Part shown: positions 8,202-17,421 of the stretch, piece by piece
Layout: each line of letters opens with the position of its first letter
Numbering within the stretch: the first letter of the stretch is position 1
Assembly: GCF_001941845.1 (NCBI RefSeq)
Contig: NZ_CP018870.1
Location: forward strand, 1-64,000
Reading direction: 5' to 3'
Length of the DNA stretch: 64,000 nucleotides
Source of the DNA: Streptomyces sp. TN58
GTDB taxonomy: Bacteria > Actinomycetota > Actinomycetes > Streptomycetales > Streptomycetaceae
Made by a program: the position numbers and the translations under genes
Notes under the pieces: generated by a model
What the model was told of the DNA's origin: nothing
Databases searched by the model: none
Seen by the model: only the letters and a program-made list of their open reading frames with translations

Positions 8202-10315
8202 GCGCGCGGCGCACTGCCCGGCCGGCCGTGGCGGTCGGGGCGCATGTCCGTTTCCGCGGTGTGAAGTGGCAGGTGGTCGCTCTGTCCGGACAGATGGTTC
8301 ACCTCGTCGGCCCGGACGGCGGCGGTGAGGCGGTGCTTGCCGGGTACCTGTTCGCCGATCCCGGCTTCAGTGTCATCGGGGCGGAGGTGCCGCAGGCGGC
8401 CCCGCAGTGGGGGCTGTTCGAGACCGCGCCCGCCGCGGCGCGGGAGAAGGCCCTGGCCTGGCAGCGGCATGTCCGGGAAGTCGAGTGCGGCCTTGCCGAC
8501 GGGCCCGGCAGCGGTGGAGTGGTGCGGGAGCAGTACGACCCCGCACGACACACGCTGGCCGAACGGGAGCAGGCCAAGGCCGAGGAACTGACCGCCCTCG
8601 GTTTCGGGCGGGTGTCACGTACCACGGTGCAGCGCATGCGCCTGGCCTACCGCAAGCAGGGACTGTGGGGGTTGCTCGACCACCGCACCACCCGCGCCTC
8701 CAGCTCTACCGGGCGCTCCGACGAACGGGTCGTCGCAGCCGTGCGTGAGGCGCTGCGCCGCCGGCGCGGGCGTTCCAGGGGCACCATCAACGGCCTGTTC
8801 CCGCTGATCCACCAGATCCTTCAGGACCGGCACGGCCCCGGTGCGGTGCCCGTGCCGTCCCAGGCCACGCTGTACCGGCTCGTCACCTCCCTCGCCCGCC
8901 CCGGTGAACTGCCCAGTGGCCCGGTGCGGCAGGTGCCCGCGAGCGTCGAGGGGCGGGCCTTCACCCCCGCCACCGCGCTGCGGCCCGGCGAGCAGGTCCA
9001 GATCGACACCACCCGCCTGGATGTCCTGGCCCTCTTCGACGACGGGCGCCTCGCCCGCCCCGAGCTCACCATCGCCGTCGACGTCGCCACCCGCGCCATC
9101 CTCGCCGCCGTGCTGTGCCCCAGCGCGACCAAGTCCGTGGACGCGGCCCTGCTGCTGGCGGAGATGGCCGTCCCGCACCCGGCCAGACCGACCTGGCCGG
9201 ACATCCTGCGCATGGACCACGCCCGCGCGCTCCCCTACCAGCAGCTGGCCACGCTGGATGAGCGCCTGGCCGGCGCGGCGGCCCGGCCGGTCGTCCTGCC
9301 GGAGACGATCGTCGTCGACCGGGGCAAGGTCTTCGTCTCCGCCGCGTTCACCGCCGCCTGCGAGACCCTCGGCATCAGCGTCCAGCCCGCCCCGCCCCGC
9401 GCCCCCACCGCGAAGGGCATCGTCGAGCGCACCTTCGGCTCTATCAACGCCCTGTTCTGCCAGCACCTGCCCGGCTACACCGGATCCGACGTCACCCGCC
9501 GTGGCCCCGAGGCCGAGAAAGACGCCTGCTTCAGCGTCGCCCAGCTGCAGGACCTGCTTGATGAGTGGCTGGTGCACTACCACCACCGGCCCCATGAAGG
9601 GCTGCGCCACCCGATGATGCCCAGGAAGGCGCTCACCCCGAATGAGATGTGGGGCGCGCTCGTCGCCGTCGCCGGATACGTGCCCGTCCCGTTGACCGGG
9701 CGCGACTACCTCGAACTGCTGCCCGTGCGCTGGCAGGCCATCACCCCCGCCGGCATCACCATCCGCCACCGCACCTACGACGCAGATCTCCTCGCCCCGC
9801 ACCGCGGCCAGGCCTCCCCCGTCGCCGGCCGCGGCGGGAAATGGGAGATCCACTACAACCCCCACGACGTCCGCCAGATCTGGATCCGGCTCCCCGACGG
9901 CGAACTCACCGAGATTCCGTGGATCCACCGCGACCACGTCCACCGGCCGTTCGACGAACACACCTGGCAGCACATCCGCACCCAGGCCACTGACTGCAAC
10001 CACGGTGACGCCGAGCAGCACGAAGCCCGCCTCGCCGACGCCCTCGACCAGCTCATGCGCCGCGTCCACAGCGGCCACGCCACCAAGACCGAACAAACCC
10101 TCCTGGCCCGCACCGCTCACGTCCCACTCCCCACAGCCCGCAATGGGGCCCACGGCACCGAAGCACCCGCCGACAGCCCGGAACAGCGGGACGACGACAC
10201 CATCGACGACCTCGACGACCTCGACGGCCTCGACGACCTGCCCGACGACGTCAGCCCCGCCCCGGCCACCGGACTCGGGCTCTACAACGCGCACGAGGAA
10301 GCCGACAAGTGGTGA
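8198..10315 (+). CDS. tnsB: TnsB/Mu-type DDE transposase
   Basis: A 705-aa retroviral-integrase-fold transposase that would join the 3' ends of a Tn7-like element. Catalytic residues are visible as D270 (QIDTTRLD), D374 (IVVDRGK) and E410 (AKGIVERTFG), with the expected D-35-E spacing. N-terminal winged-helix/HTH DNA-binding segments include VSRTTVQRMRLAYRKQGLWG. The C-terminal region has YHHRPHEGLRHP and a beta-barrel-like segment typical of MuA/TnsB. The tail is very acidic (DDLDDLDGLDDLPDD) and may contact TnsC. The GTG at 8198 is chosen because GGAGGTG lies just upstream and it overlaps the tnsA stop. Reading from an upstream in-frame start would lie inside tnsA. The stop overlaps the tnsC start. 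Confidence 0.93.
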   Translation: MSARRTARPAVAVGAHVRFRGVKWQVVALSGQMVHLVGPDGGGEAVLAGYLFADPGFSVIGAEVPQAAPQWGLFETAPAAAREKALAWQRHVREVECGLADGPGSGGVVREQYDPARHTLAEREQAKAEELTALGFGRVSRTTVQRMRLAYRKQGLWGLLDHRTTRASSSTGRSDERVVAAVREALRRRRGRSRGTINGLFPLIHQILQDRHGPGAVPVPSQATLYRLVTSLARPGELPSGPVRQVPASVEGRAFTPATALRPGEQVQIDTTRLDVLALFDDGRLARPELTIAVDVATRAILAAVLCPSATKSVDAALLLAEMAVPHPARPTWPDILRMDHARALPYQQLATLDERLAGAAARPVVLPETIVVDRGKVFVSAAFTAACETLGISVQPAPPRAPTAKGIVERTFGSINALFCQHLPGYTGSDVTRRGPEAEKDACFSVAQLQDLLDEWLVHYHHRPHEGLRHPMMPRKALTPNEMWGALVAVAGYVPVPLTGRDYLELLPVRWQAITPAGITIRHRTYDADLLAPHRGQASPVAGRGGKWEIHYNPHDVRQIWIRLPDGELTEIPWIHRDHVHRPFDEHTWQHIRTQATDCNHGDAEQHEARLADALDQLMRRVHSGHATKTEQTLLARTAHVPLPTARNGAHGTEAPADSPEQRDDDTIDDLDDLDGLDDLPDDVSPAPATGLGLYNAHEEADKW

Positions 10316-11367
10316 ACACCCCCCACCCCACGACGCCGAACCTGAGCCGCACACCAGTCGGCACCAGCGGCAGTGGTGCGGCCGAGCCATCCTGGCCGCT
10401 GACCACCTGGCAAGGCTGGCAGCGCTTCGCCACCACCGACCCCGTCGCACCGCCCCAGCCCGGCGATCCGCCCCGCAGTACAGAGGAACGCCTCGCCTAC
10501 CACTCCAGCTTCGTCACCATCCGCACCCCCGCCATCCACACCCTGACCACCCAGGTCCGCACCCTGATGATCCTCGGCCGCCACCAGCAGAACACCGCAC
10601 GGCCCTCACTGATCGTCACCGGACCCGCCGCAGCCGGGAAAACCACCGCCCTCCTCAACGTCGGCCGCACCTGCCACCTCGCCCACACCCGCAAAAACCC
10701 CGCACCACCCGGATCAGCCCACACCGCGGTACCCGTCGCGTATGTCCTGGTCCCGCCCGGCGCGACCGCGAAAACCCTCGTCACCGAGTTCGCCCGCTAC
10801 CTCGGCATCCCCGTCACCGCGCGTATGACCCAGACCCAGATCACCGATGCCGTCTGCCACACCTACACCCAAGCCGGCGTCCAGCTGGTGATGATCGACG
10901 AGATCCACCGCCTCAACCCCCGCACCACCACCGGCGCCCAAACCGCCGACCTGCTCAAAGACCTCAGCGAACGCCTCCCCGCGACGTTCGTCTACGCCGG
11001 CATCAACGTCACCGACACACCCCTCTTCAGCGGGACACGGGGCGCTCAACTCGCCGGACGCGCCACCCTCGTCGACTGCGGCCCCCTCCCCGCCCGCCAC
11101 GGCACCCGCCAACCCTTCCGCGACGCCATCACCGACATCGAAAACAACCTCGACCTCCAGCAGCACAAAGCCGGCACCCTCCCGGCCCACGCCCCCTACC
11201 TCCACCAGCGCACCGCCGGCCGCATCGGATCCCTCACCCGACTCATCCGCCAAGCCGCCATCACCGCCATCTGCGACGGCACCGAACGCATCACCAAAAC
11301 CGCCCTCGACGCGGTACGACTCGACCACCTCGCCGAAACCCACCACCGCCCCCACCGACGCCGATAA
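10309..11367 (+). CDS. tnsC: TnsC/TniB AAA+ transposition regulator
   Basis: A 352-aa AAA+ ATPase. Walker A is GPAAAGKTT (residues 105-113) and Walker B is LVMIDEIHRL (193-202). After these come a sensor-1-like FVYAGINV, an arginine-rich segment, and a C-terminal helical lid (GRIGSLTRLIRQAAITAI). In Tn7-like systems this protein assembles on target DNA and passes the target signal from TniQ to TnsB. Two consecutive GTG codons (10309 and 10312) overlap the tnsB stop, so translational coupling is likely and either could start the protein. The N-terminal 60 residues are Pro/Thr-rich and probably disordered. Confidence 0.9.
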   Translation: MVNTPHPTTPNLSRTPVGTSGSGAAEPSWPLTTWQGWQRFATTDPVAPPQPGDPPRSTEERLAYHSSFVTIRTPAIHTLTTQVRTLMILGRHQQNTARPSLIVTGPAAAGKTTALLNVGRTCHLAHTRKNPAPPGSAHTAVPVAYVLVPPGATAKTLVTEFARYLGIPVTARMTQTQITDAVCHTYTQAGVQLVMIDEIHRLNPRTTTGAQTADLLKDLSERLPATFVYAGINVTDTPLFSGTRGAQLAGRATLVDCGPLPARHGTRQPFRDAITDIENNLDLQQHKAGTLPAHAPYLHQRTAGRIGSLTRLIRQAAITAICDGTERITKTALDAVRLDHLAETHHRPHRRR

Positions 11368-11727
11368 ACCCCACCTACCAAACAGACAGGCAGAACAGCC
11401 CTGACCAGCACAAACACCAACCGGGCCTTTACACGCCAGAACTACTTACAACGAACCCTGCCGCCCTCAACACGAAACACATAACCCCAGCTCACACACC
11501 CCAGCCACCCCGCCGAACCGCCAAATCCACCTCTCAACGAACCCACAACACCCCAGGCCACCAACGACCCGACACACCAACAAACCCCCCACCGAGCGTT
11601 ACTCCTCGCGCTAGCGCTACCGGAGCATGGCCGGCCAGTCCGCCCCGGCATCAGCCTCAGGCCGTCGTCACACCGCGACCACACCCTCCCTCCGGCAACC
11701 GAAACCCAAGGCGCAGACCAGGCTCGG
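11368..11727. other. Non-coding A/C-rich interval after tnsC
   Basis: No supportable gene in 360 bases. The strand is strikingly C/A-rich, with many short CCAACCCC- and CACAAACACC-like words and a perfect GCGCTAGCGC palindrome near 11609. If a right end of the Tn7-like element exists it should lie here or beyond. No clear inverted copy of the 7303 sequence was seen. Confidence 0.4.
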
Positions 11728-11994
11728 CTACCAGGGCCGCAGCGGCAACCCCGCCGCGCGCCTCGGCTCTAGAAAGTCCGTGCGGAAGATCTCCAGGGAG
11801 GCCCTGAGCAGCGGAATACCCACCTCCGCGCCAAGGTGCACCAGCGTGGCCGTCTCCTCGTCCATCCGGAACTCCAACAAGAGGGCGCCACGCCCGGCAG
11901 CAGTCATCTCCACCACTTCCAGAGCGTCGAAGTCGTCGCTCCCGAGCACTGTGAGGGCAACGTACTCCCGGCCCTTCACGGAGAAGAACCTCAT
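11728..11994 (-). CDS. Small hypothetical protein, 88 aa
   Basis: The protein starts MRFFSVKGREYVALTV and contains an acidic strand/helix pattern (DDFDALEVVEM, DEETATLVHLGAEVG). Its size and composition are similar to small immunity or accessory proteins, but no family is recognised. ATG 11994 is supported by GGGAGGGGA about 6 bases upstream. The longer in-frame extension upstream is low-complexity and unlikely to be coding. No membrane segment. Confidence 0.6.
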   Translation of the reverse strand: MRFFSVKGREYVALTVLGSDDFDALEVVEMTAAGRGALLLEFRMDEETATLVHLGAEVGIPLLRASLEIFRTDFLEPRRAAGLPLRPW

Positions 11995-12015
11995 GTTCGT
12001 CCCCTCCCGTGACCG

Positions 12016-12100
12016 AACTCCCGCGCCCCTGGCAGGCGCGGCCGGTGGGCCGGGACCGAGGCCTCGGCCGGGGCCGGCTGACCGGGGACCGCAGCGGCGG
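12016..12100 (-). repeat. Partial duplicate of the gene tail at 12505-12590
   Basis: About 80 bases here closely match 12505-12590. On the reverse strand both read a PGxPAPAEAxVPxHR-type tail. Together with 5600-5785 this is the third copy of parts of the same small gene, indicating repeated local duplication. Confidence 0.5.
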
Positions 12101-12172
12101 GCGTGATGGAGCAGGGACGAGCCATGGCCCGGAAGACCCACAGCCGGAACGCGTGCGCGGCGCGGGCGGCGC

Positions 12173-12493
12173 TCACAGCAGCGTTGCCAGCAAGTGGAGG
12201 GGCCCGTAGAGCACGGAGCAGGGTGCGCATGAGGAGGAGCCCTCCGAGCATCTGCAGCCAGAGTCCCGCGCCCGCTGCTGCTGCGTTGCCTGGCGGCCGG
12301 CCTCGTGCTGCGGGAGGTGCAGGACGCCCGAGCGCCACGCACCTGCCAGCACCACGGTCCCGGCCAGCAGGGTCAGGGCCGTGCCCACGACCTCGTACCC
12401 GGACCACTGCGCCCACCAGCCGGCCGTGGCCAGCACGAGACCCGCCAGCGCGCTGCCACCGGCCCGGCGCTGCCTGCCCGTCATCACCATCAC
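12173..12493 (-). CDS. Small membrane protein
   Basis: A 106-aa protein with two predicted transmembrane segments near the N-terminus (SALAGLVLATAGWWAQW and VVGTALTLLAGTVVLAGAW), followed by a polar, Cys-containing tail. Its ATG overlaps the stop of the upstream gene (12490-12810) as TGATG, which suggests translational coupling and joint function. No family recognised. The last 40 residues have weaker coding character, so the natural protein may originally have ended earlier. Confidence 0.5.
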   Translation of the reverse strand: MMVMTGRQRRAGGSALAGLVLATAGWWAQWSGYEVVGTALTLLAGTVVLAGAWRSGVLHLPQHEAGRQATQQQRARDSGCRCSEGSSSCAPCSVLYGPLHLLATLL

Positions 12494-12810
12494 CGCCTAC
12501 GCCCCGCGCCCCTGACGGGTGCGGCCTGCTGCCGGTGGGTGGGGACCGCGGCCTCCGCCGGGGCCGGCCGGCCGGGGGCCGCGGCGGCAGTGGGGGTGGT
12601 GGTGGAGCGGGAGCGGGCGGCGGCCGCGGACACCCGGGGCCGGGAGGGGGCCGGTGCGCCGGGCGGGGTGGTCAGGGAGGTGAGGGTGGCGTCGACGAGG
12701 CGGCCGACCAGGGCGCTGCCGGTGGCTTCCTGCCAGGAGGTGGCGGTGGTGAGGCGGTTCAGGTGCTGGGCGACGGTGTCGGTGCCGTGATGTTCGCCGA
12801 GCTGCTGCAT
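12490..12810 (-). CDS. Hypothetical protein of a locally duplicated family
   Basis: A 106-aa protein beginning MQQLGEHHGTDTVAQHLNRL. It has a helical N-terminal half (TSWQEATGSALVGRLVDATL) and a disordered Ala/Pro/Thr-rich C-terminal half. Parts of the gene recur at 5600-5785 and 12016-12100. No good ribosome binding site precedes ATG 12810, and an upstream in-frame extension to 12924 exists. It is coupled to the small membrane protein downstream. Function unknown. Confidence 0.5.
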   Translation of the reverse strand: MQQLGEHHGTDTVAQHLNRLTTATSWQEATGSALVGRLVDATLTSLTTPPGAPAPSRPRVSAAAARSRSTTTPTAAAAPGRPAPAEAAVPTHRQQAAPVRGAGRRR

Positions 12811-12936
12811 GCGGGGTCTCGGTGTCGCGGCGGTGCTCGTACTCCTGGCAGCGGGCCGGCGGATGCGGCCGGAAAACCCCGCCCAGGTTCGGAGGATTCT
12901 TGTCGTATCGCGGGCGAGTCGCATACGTTGACCTGC

Positions 12937-15438
12937 ATGTATAGGGGGATGGAGCTAGCGGGCCGCTACCGGCTCGAGAGCCGGTTGGGGCACGGCGGCA
13001 TGGGCGAGGTATGGGCGGCGTCCGATCTGAGGCTGCGCCGTACCGTCGCGGTCAAGACGGTACTCATCTCCCATCTGCGTGACGAACGGCTCGCTGCCCA
13101 GGTCCTGGCCCGTTTCCGCCGTGAGGGCGAAGCAGCCGCCCGGCTGAACCACCGCAACATCGCCGTCGTCCACGACCTGGGCGAGCACCGGGAGACGAGC
13201 GCCGACGGGCAGGTGGAAGTCTCTCCGTTCCTCGTCATGGAGTTCCTGGAAGGTCGTGATCTCGCGACGGTCCTGCGCGAGGACCACCCCGGCGGGCTCC
13301 CGCTGGAGCAGGTGGTGGAGTACGGCGCCCAGGTGTGCGACGGGCTGGCCGCCGCCCACACGCAAAACATCGTCCACCGCGACATCAAGCCGGCCAACCT
13401 CATGCTGCTCGACGACGGCACCGTAAAGATCTGCGACTTCGGGATCGCCCAGGTCCAGGACGGCACGATCGGCCTGACCATGACCGGAGCGCTGCTCGGC
13501 AGCCCTCACTACATGGCTCCCGAGCAGCTCAGAGGCCAGACACCGACGCACTCGGCCGACCTGTATGCCCTGGGTGCCAGCCTCTACGAGCTCCTCACCG
13601 GGCGCCCCCTGTTCACCGCGGACTCCGCGTACGCCATCATCGCCATGCATCTGTCCACCACTCCCGAACCGCCCAGCACCCGCCAGCCCGCAATCCCGCC
13701 CGACATCGACAACCTCATCACCTCCCTTATTGCCAAAGACCCCGCCGGCCGTCCCCCCACCGCCAAAGACGTCGCCGCACGCCTGCGCACCGCCCACCTC
13801 GCACCCGGGCCCACCCCCGTGCCGGCAGCGGAGGCGTCGGAAACCGACGAGCAGCTCCTCCAACGGGACGCCGAAGCCGGAGACTCCGACGCCATGTACA
13901 GCCTCGCGTGGCTGCTGCAAGAGGCTGACCGCATCGACGAGGCAGAAACCTGGTACCGGAAGGCCGCCGACGCCGGACAGATCGACGCCATGAACAACCT
14001 CGGCGTGCTGCTGGAGAACACCGGCCGCACCAACGAAGCAGAAACCTGGTACCGAAAAGCCGCCGACGCCGGACAGATCGACGCCAGGAACAACCTCGGC
14101 GTGCTGCTGGAGAACACCGGCCGCACCGACGAGGCGGAAACCTGGTACCGGAAAGCCGCCGACGCCGGAAACACCGACGCCATGAACAACCTCGGACTGC
14201 TGCTGGAGAACACCGGCCGCACCGACGAGGCAGAAACCTGGTACCGGAAAGCCGCCGACACCGGAGACACCGACGCCATGTACAGCCTCGGAGTGGTGCT
14301 GGCCGGCACCGGCCGCACCGACGAGGCAGAAACCTGGTACCGGAAAGCCGCCGACACCGGGCACACCGACGCCATGACCAACCTCGGAGTGGTGCTGGCC
14401 TACTCCGGCCGCACCGACGAGGCGGAAACCTGGTACCGGAAGGCCGCCGACGCCGGACAGATGAACGCTACGGCCAACCTCGGAGTGGTGCTGGCCGGCA
14501 CCGGCCGCACCAACGAGGCAGAAACCTGGTACCGCAAAGCCACCGACGCCGGAAACACCGACGCCATGCACGGCCTCGGAGTGCTGCTGGCCAACACCGG
14601 CCGCACCGACGAAGCAGAAACCTGGTACCGGAAAGCCATCGACGCCGGAAACACCGACGCCATGAACGACCTCGGAGCGCTGCTGCATAACACTGGCCGC
14701 GAGACCGAGGCGCAACCCTGGTTCCAGCGCGCCGCCGAAGCCGGACACACCAACGCTATGAACAATCTCGCACTGCTGCTGCATAACACTGGCCGCGAGA
14801 CCGAGGCGGAACCCTGGTACCGGCGCGCCGTCGACGCCGGAAACACCAACGCAATGAACAACCTCGCACTCCTGCTGGAGAACACTGGCCGCGAGACCGA
14901 GGCGGAACCCTGGTACCAGCGCGCCGTCGACGCCGGAAACACCAACGCAATGAACAACCTCGGCATGGTGCTGGAGGACGCCGGCCGCACCAACGAGGCA
15001 GAAACCTGGTACCGAAAAGCCACCGACGCCGGGAACACCGGCGCCATGACCAACCTCGGACTGCTGCTGGAGAACACCGGCCGCACCAACGAGGCAGAAA
15101 CCTGGTACCGAAAAGCCACCGACGCCGGACAGATCAAGGCCATGAACAACCTCGGGGTGCTGCTGCAGACCACTGGCCGCGAGACCGAGGCGGAACCCTG
15201 GTACCAGCGCGCCGCCGACGCCGGAAACACCGAAGCCATGAACAACCTCGGAGTGGTGCTGCAGGGCACCGGGCGCACGGCCGAAGCAGAAACCTGGTAC
15301 CGGCGCGCCGCCGAAGCCGGAAACGCCCCTGCCATGAACAACCTCGCACGGCTGCTGCAGAACACAGGGCGGGCGGCCGAGGCAGAAACCTGGTACCAAC
15401 GCGCCGCCGGCAACCCTGACGGTGAAATCCGGGCCTGA
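12937..15438 (+). CDS. Soluble Ser/Thr protein kinase fused to TPR/Sel1-like repeat array
   Basis: An 833-aa protein. Residues 1-280 form a Hanks-type kinase: glycine loop GHGGMGEVW, catalytic Lys in VAVKTV (about residue 40), HRDIKPAN (about 148), DFGIA and APEQL. All key residues are present. No transmembrane helix follows the kinase domain, unlike PknB-type receptors, so it is probably cytosolic. From about residue 308 there are some 15 tandem repeats of 32 residues with consensus EAETWYRKAADAGNTDAMNN then LGVLLENTGRTD, a TPR/Sel1-like helical hairpin that usually binds partner proteins. Start choice is between ATG 12937 and ATG 12949; neither has a well-spaced ribosome binding site, and leaderless translation is possible. 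A long upstream in-frame extension is not protein-like. Confidence 0.88.
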   Translation: MYRGMELAGRYRLESRLGHGGMGEVWAASDLRLRRTVAVKTVLISHLRDERLAAQVLARFRREGEAAARLNHRNIAVVHDLGEHRETSADGQVEVSPFLVMEFLEGRDLATVLREDHPGGLPLEQVVEYGAQVCDGLAAAHTQNIVHRDIKPANLMLLDDGTVKICDFGIAQVQDGTIGLTMTGALLGSPHYMAPEQLRGQTPTHSADLYALGASLYELLTGRPLFTADSAYAIIAMHLSTTPEPPSTRQPAIPPDIDNLITSLIAKDPAGRPPTAKDVAARLRTAHLAPGPTPVPAAEASETDEQLLQRDAEAGDSDAMYSLAWLLQEADRIDEAETWYRKAADAGQIDAMNNLGVLLENTGRTNEAETWYRKAADAGQIDARNNLGVLLENTGRTDEAETWYRKAADAGNTDAMNNLGLLLENTGRTDEAETWYRKAADTGDTDAMYSLGVVLAGTGRTDEAETWYRKAADTGHTDAMTNLGVVLAYSGRTDEAETWYRKAADAGQMNATANLGVVLAGTGRTNEAETWYRKATDAGNTDAMHGLGVLLANTGRTDEAETWYRKAIDAGNTDAMNDLGALLHNTGRETEAQPWFQRAAEAGHTNAMNNLALLLHNTGRETEAEPWYRRAVDAGNTNAMNNLALLLENTGRETEAEPWYQRAVDAGNTNAMNNLGMVLEDAGRTNEAETWYRKATDAGNTGAMTNLGLLLENTGRTNEAETWYRKATDAGQIKAMNNLGVLLQTTGRETEAEPWYQRAADAGNTEAMNNLGVVLQGTGRTAEAETWYRRAAEAGNAPAMNNLARLLQNTGRAAEAETWYQRAAGNPDGEIRA
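13860..15405 (+). repeat. Tandem 96-bp repeats encoding the kinase C-terminus
   Basis: About 15-16 tandem units of 96 bp, each encoding 32 residues and highly similar at the DNA level. Two sub-types are visible, ETWYRKA units and EPWYQRA/EPWYRRA units (units 9-11 and 14), in a pattern consistent with block duplication inside the array. Confidence 0.9.
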
Positions 15439-15444
15439 CCGGCC

Positions 15445-15470
15445 CCCGGCGCATCCGAGGCTGCGCCGGG
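15445..15470 (+). terminator. Hairpin after the kinase gene
   Basis: A perfect 9-bp stem, CCCGGCGCA with its complement, around an 8-base loop, 7 bases after the kinase stop codon. Confidence 0.7.
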
Positions 15471-16160
15471 ACCACCCTCAGCCGACGAGCCCCTACGCGC
15501 TTGTCACGCTTGCCACGCTTCCTCGCCCGAGCTGTGCGCAGCGCAGGCCGCCGCCCGCGTGCCAGTCCAGCACTGGGGGGCGCCTCGCCGCCGTGTTCGT
15601 CGCACCACAGGACTGGGTCCAGGCCGCCGCAGTCGTGGCGGGTGCACACGCAGTCCTCGCCGGTCCTGGTCTGCGGGACGCCGTGGCGACCACACCACCG
15701 TTACCGGTGTGCGCGGTGGTGCCGCGCAGGCGGGCCGGCCATTCCAGCGTGATTCGCAGGCCCCCAGATCCGGACCAAAGCCGGTCGGTCACCCGGACGT
15801 CCCCGAGCACCGCGAGGGGACCCGCGCCCGGTGCGGTGAGCCGTGTCAGGGTGGCCCCGACCGGGCCCGCCGCGAGGGCGGCCAGCGCGTCGGCGTCCGC
15901 GTCGTCGGCGACCCAGCCCGACAGCCGGTCGGTGCCCTCGATGTCGTCGGCGAGGCCCAGCCACGGGGCATCCAGCCGGAACCTGCCTGTAGCGCCCCTC
16001 TCGCCGCGCACCAGCAGCGACGCCTGCCCCGCACCGGCGGGAAGGGTGATCTTGTCGTGGGCGAGCAGCCAGTTGACGACGTCGGCCCGGTCGAACTCCG
16101 GATGCAAGTCCGTCCCGGCGGCCTGGGCGGGGCAGCAGGTGGACGGCCGGGAGCCATGCT

Positions 16161-17140
16161 CTAGACGAGTAAGTCCGAAGTCTTCGGGCGCATGAAGCGA
16201 GGGTCTCGTTGATCCGTTTGTGACGACAGATCTCGAAACCCTCGCGACTGCACTGTACGTGAGGATTGATGACTCTCTGGCAGGAACGCGGCGATGGGGC
16301 CGTCCGCCGAGGCTGACGGATGCCGAGCTGTTGACGCTCGCGGTCATGCAGGCCGTCCTCGGCTTCGCCTCCGAGACCCGCTGGCTTCGGTTCGCCCGCC
16401 GCCACCTGAGCGCCGACTTTCCCCTACCTGCCCGAGCAGTCCGGCTACAACAAGCGCCTGCGGGCCGCCAACACGCTGATCAGCCGGTTCATCCGCACTC
16501 TGGCCCGCGACACCGACCTGTGGCACGACGACGTATGGATCGTGGACTCCACCCCCGTGGAGTGCGCCCGCTCACGGCCGACGGTCAAACGCTCGCAACT
16601 GGCGGGCTGGGCCGGTTACGGCTACTGCGCCTCGCACTCACGGTTCTTCTGGGGCTTGCGTCTGCACCTGCTCTGCACACCCGGCGGCCTGCCCATTGCC
16701 TGGGCGCTGGCCAACCCGACAACGGACGAGCGTGAAGTCCTCGCCGGCATGCTCACCCAGGACATCGACCTGCTGGCCACCCACCCCGGGCAGACCATCG
16801 TCGGCGACAAGGGCTACGTCTCCAAGCACCTGGACGCCTTCATGGCCGACCACGGCCTGACCCTGCTGCGGCCCAGCTACCGCAACCGCAAGCCACGGCC
16901 GGGCGAGCACCTGCTCAAACCGATCCGGCAGCTCATCGAGTCGGTGAACGACACCCTCAAAGGCCAACTCGACCTCGAACGTCACGGAGCCAGAACCCCA
17001 TCTGGGGTCCTGGCCCGCGTCGGACAACGCATCCTGGCCCTGACCGCAGCCATCTGGCACAACCGGGCCAACGGAACATCCATCACCCGATCACTCGTCG
17101 CCTACGACCACTGACCAACACTTCGGACTTACTCGTCTAG
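16161..17140 (+). mobile_element. IS5-family insertion sequence (IS427-like)
   Basis: The ends are perfect inverted repeats: the left begins CTAGACGAGTAAGTCCGAAG at 16161 and the exact complement ends at 17140. The CTAG is shared by both ends, consistent with insertion at a CTAG target with a TA or CTAG duplication. The element is about 976-980 bp and carries a transposase split over two frames. It lies within a reverse-strand gene. Confidence 0.9.
16220..17114 (+). CDS. IS5-family transposase in two frames
   Basis: The first frame runs from 16220 and encodes an N-terminal HTH-like region (GRPPRLTDAELLTLAVMQAV). The catalytic part lies one frame over: WIVDSTPVECARS (D), TIVGDKGY (D), LIESVNDTLKGQL (E). 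The frame changes near 16425-16432 at a TTTCCCC run, where skipping one base gives the continuous DF-PYLPEQSGYNKRL. This could be a programmed +1 shift, since two-frame transposases are known in this IS group, or an inactivating one-base insertion. Because both ends and the rest of the protein are intact, the insertion is probably recent. Confidence 0.8.
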
Positions 17141-17421
17141 TTCGACGACGAAAACGCCGACCACCACGACGGCACCAACAGCCGCGTCCACACCTGAGCC
17201 CATCCCGTCTGCGCCCGCAGCGCGGCCCCGGTTTACCTCGTCCACGGCCGGACAGACGCCCACCAGGGAGCCGTACAGCACCCGCCGCGGCTCCCGGAAC
17301 AAGGGCCCGGCCACCCACCTCTTCCCGGCAACAGCACCGGCGGGGCCCCGCCCCACGGAATCCCACAGCACACGCCCGCTCCAGCCGCCTGAGCGGCCGA
17401 CGGCGGCGCCAGCCGGCGCAG

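Noticed and set aside
11368-11727. C-terminal continuation of a long + strand frame overlapping tnsB and tnsC
   Set aside because: The frame is Pro/Arg/His/Thr-rich out-of-frame translation of tnsC and the following C/A-rich spacer.
12955-15399. 814-residue reverse-strand frame with regular Gly/Val repeats opposite the kinase
   Set aside because: The regularity merely mirrors the 96-bp repeats of the real kinase gene. It has no independent domain and no credible start.
13860-15405. CRISPR-like regular array
   Set aside because: The 96-bp units are in frame, lack unique spacers and encode TPR/Sel1-like repeats. No cas genes are present anywhere in the window.
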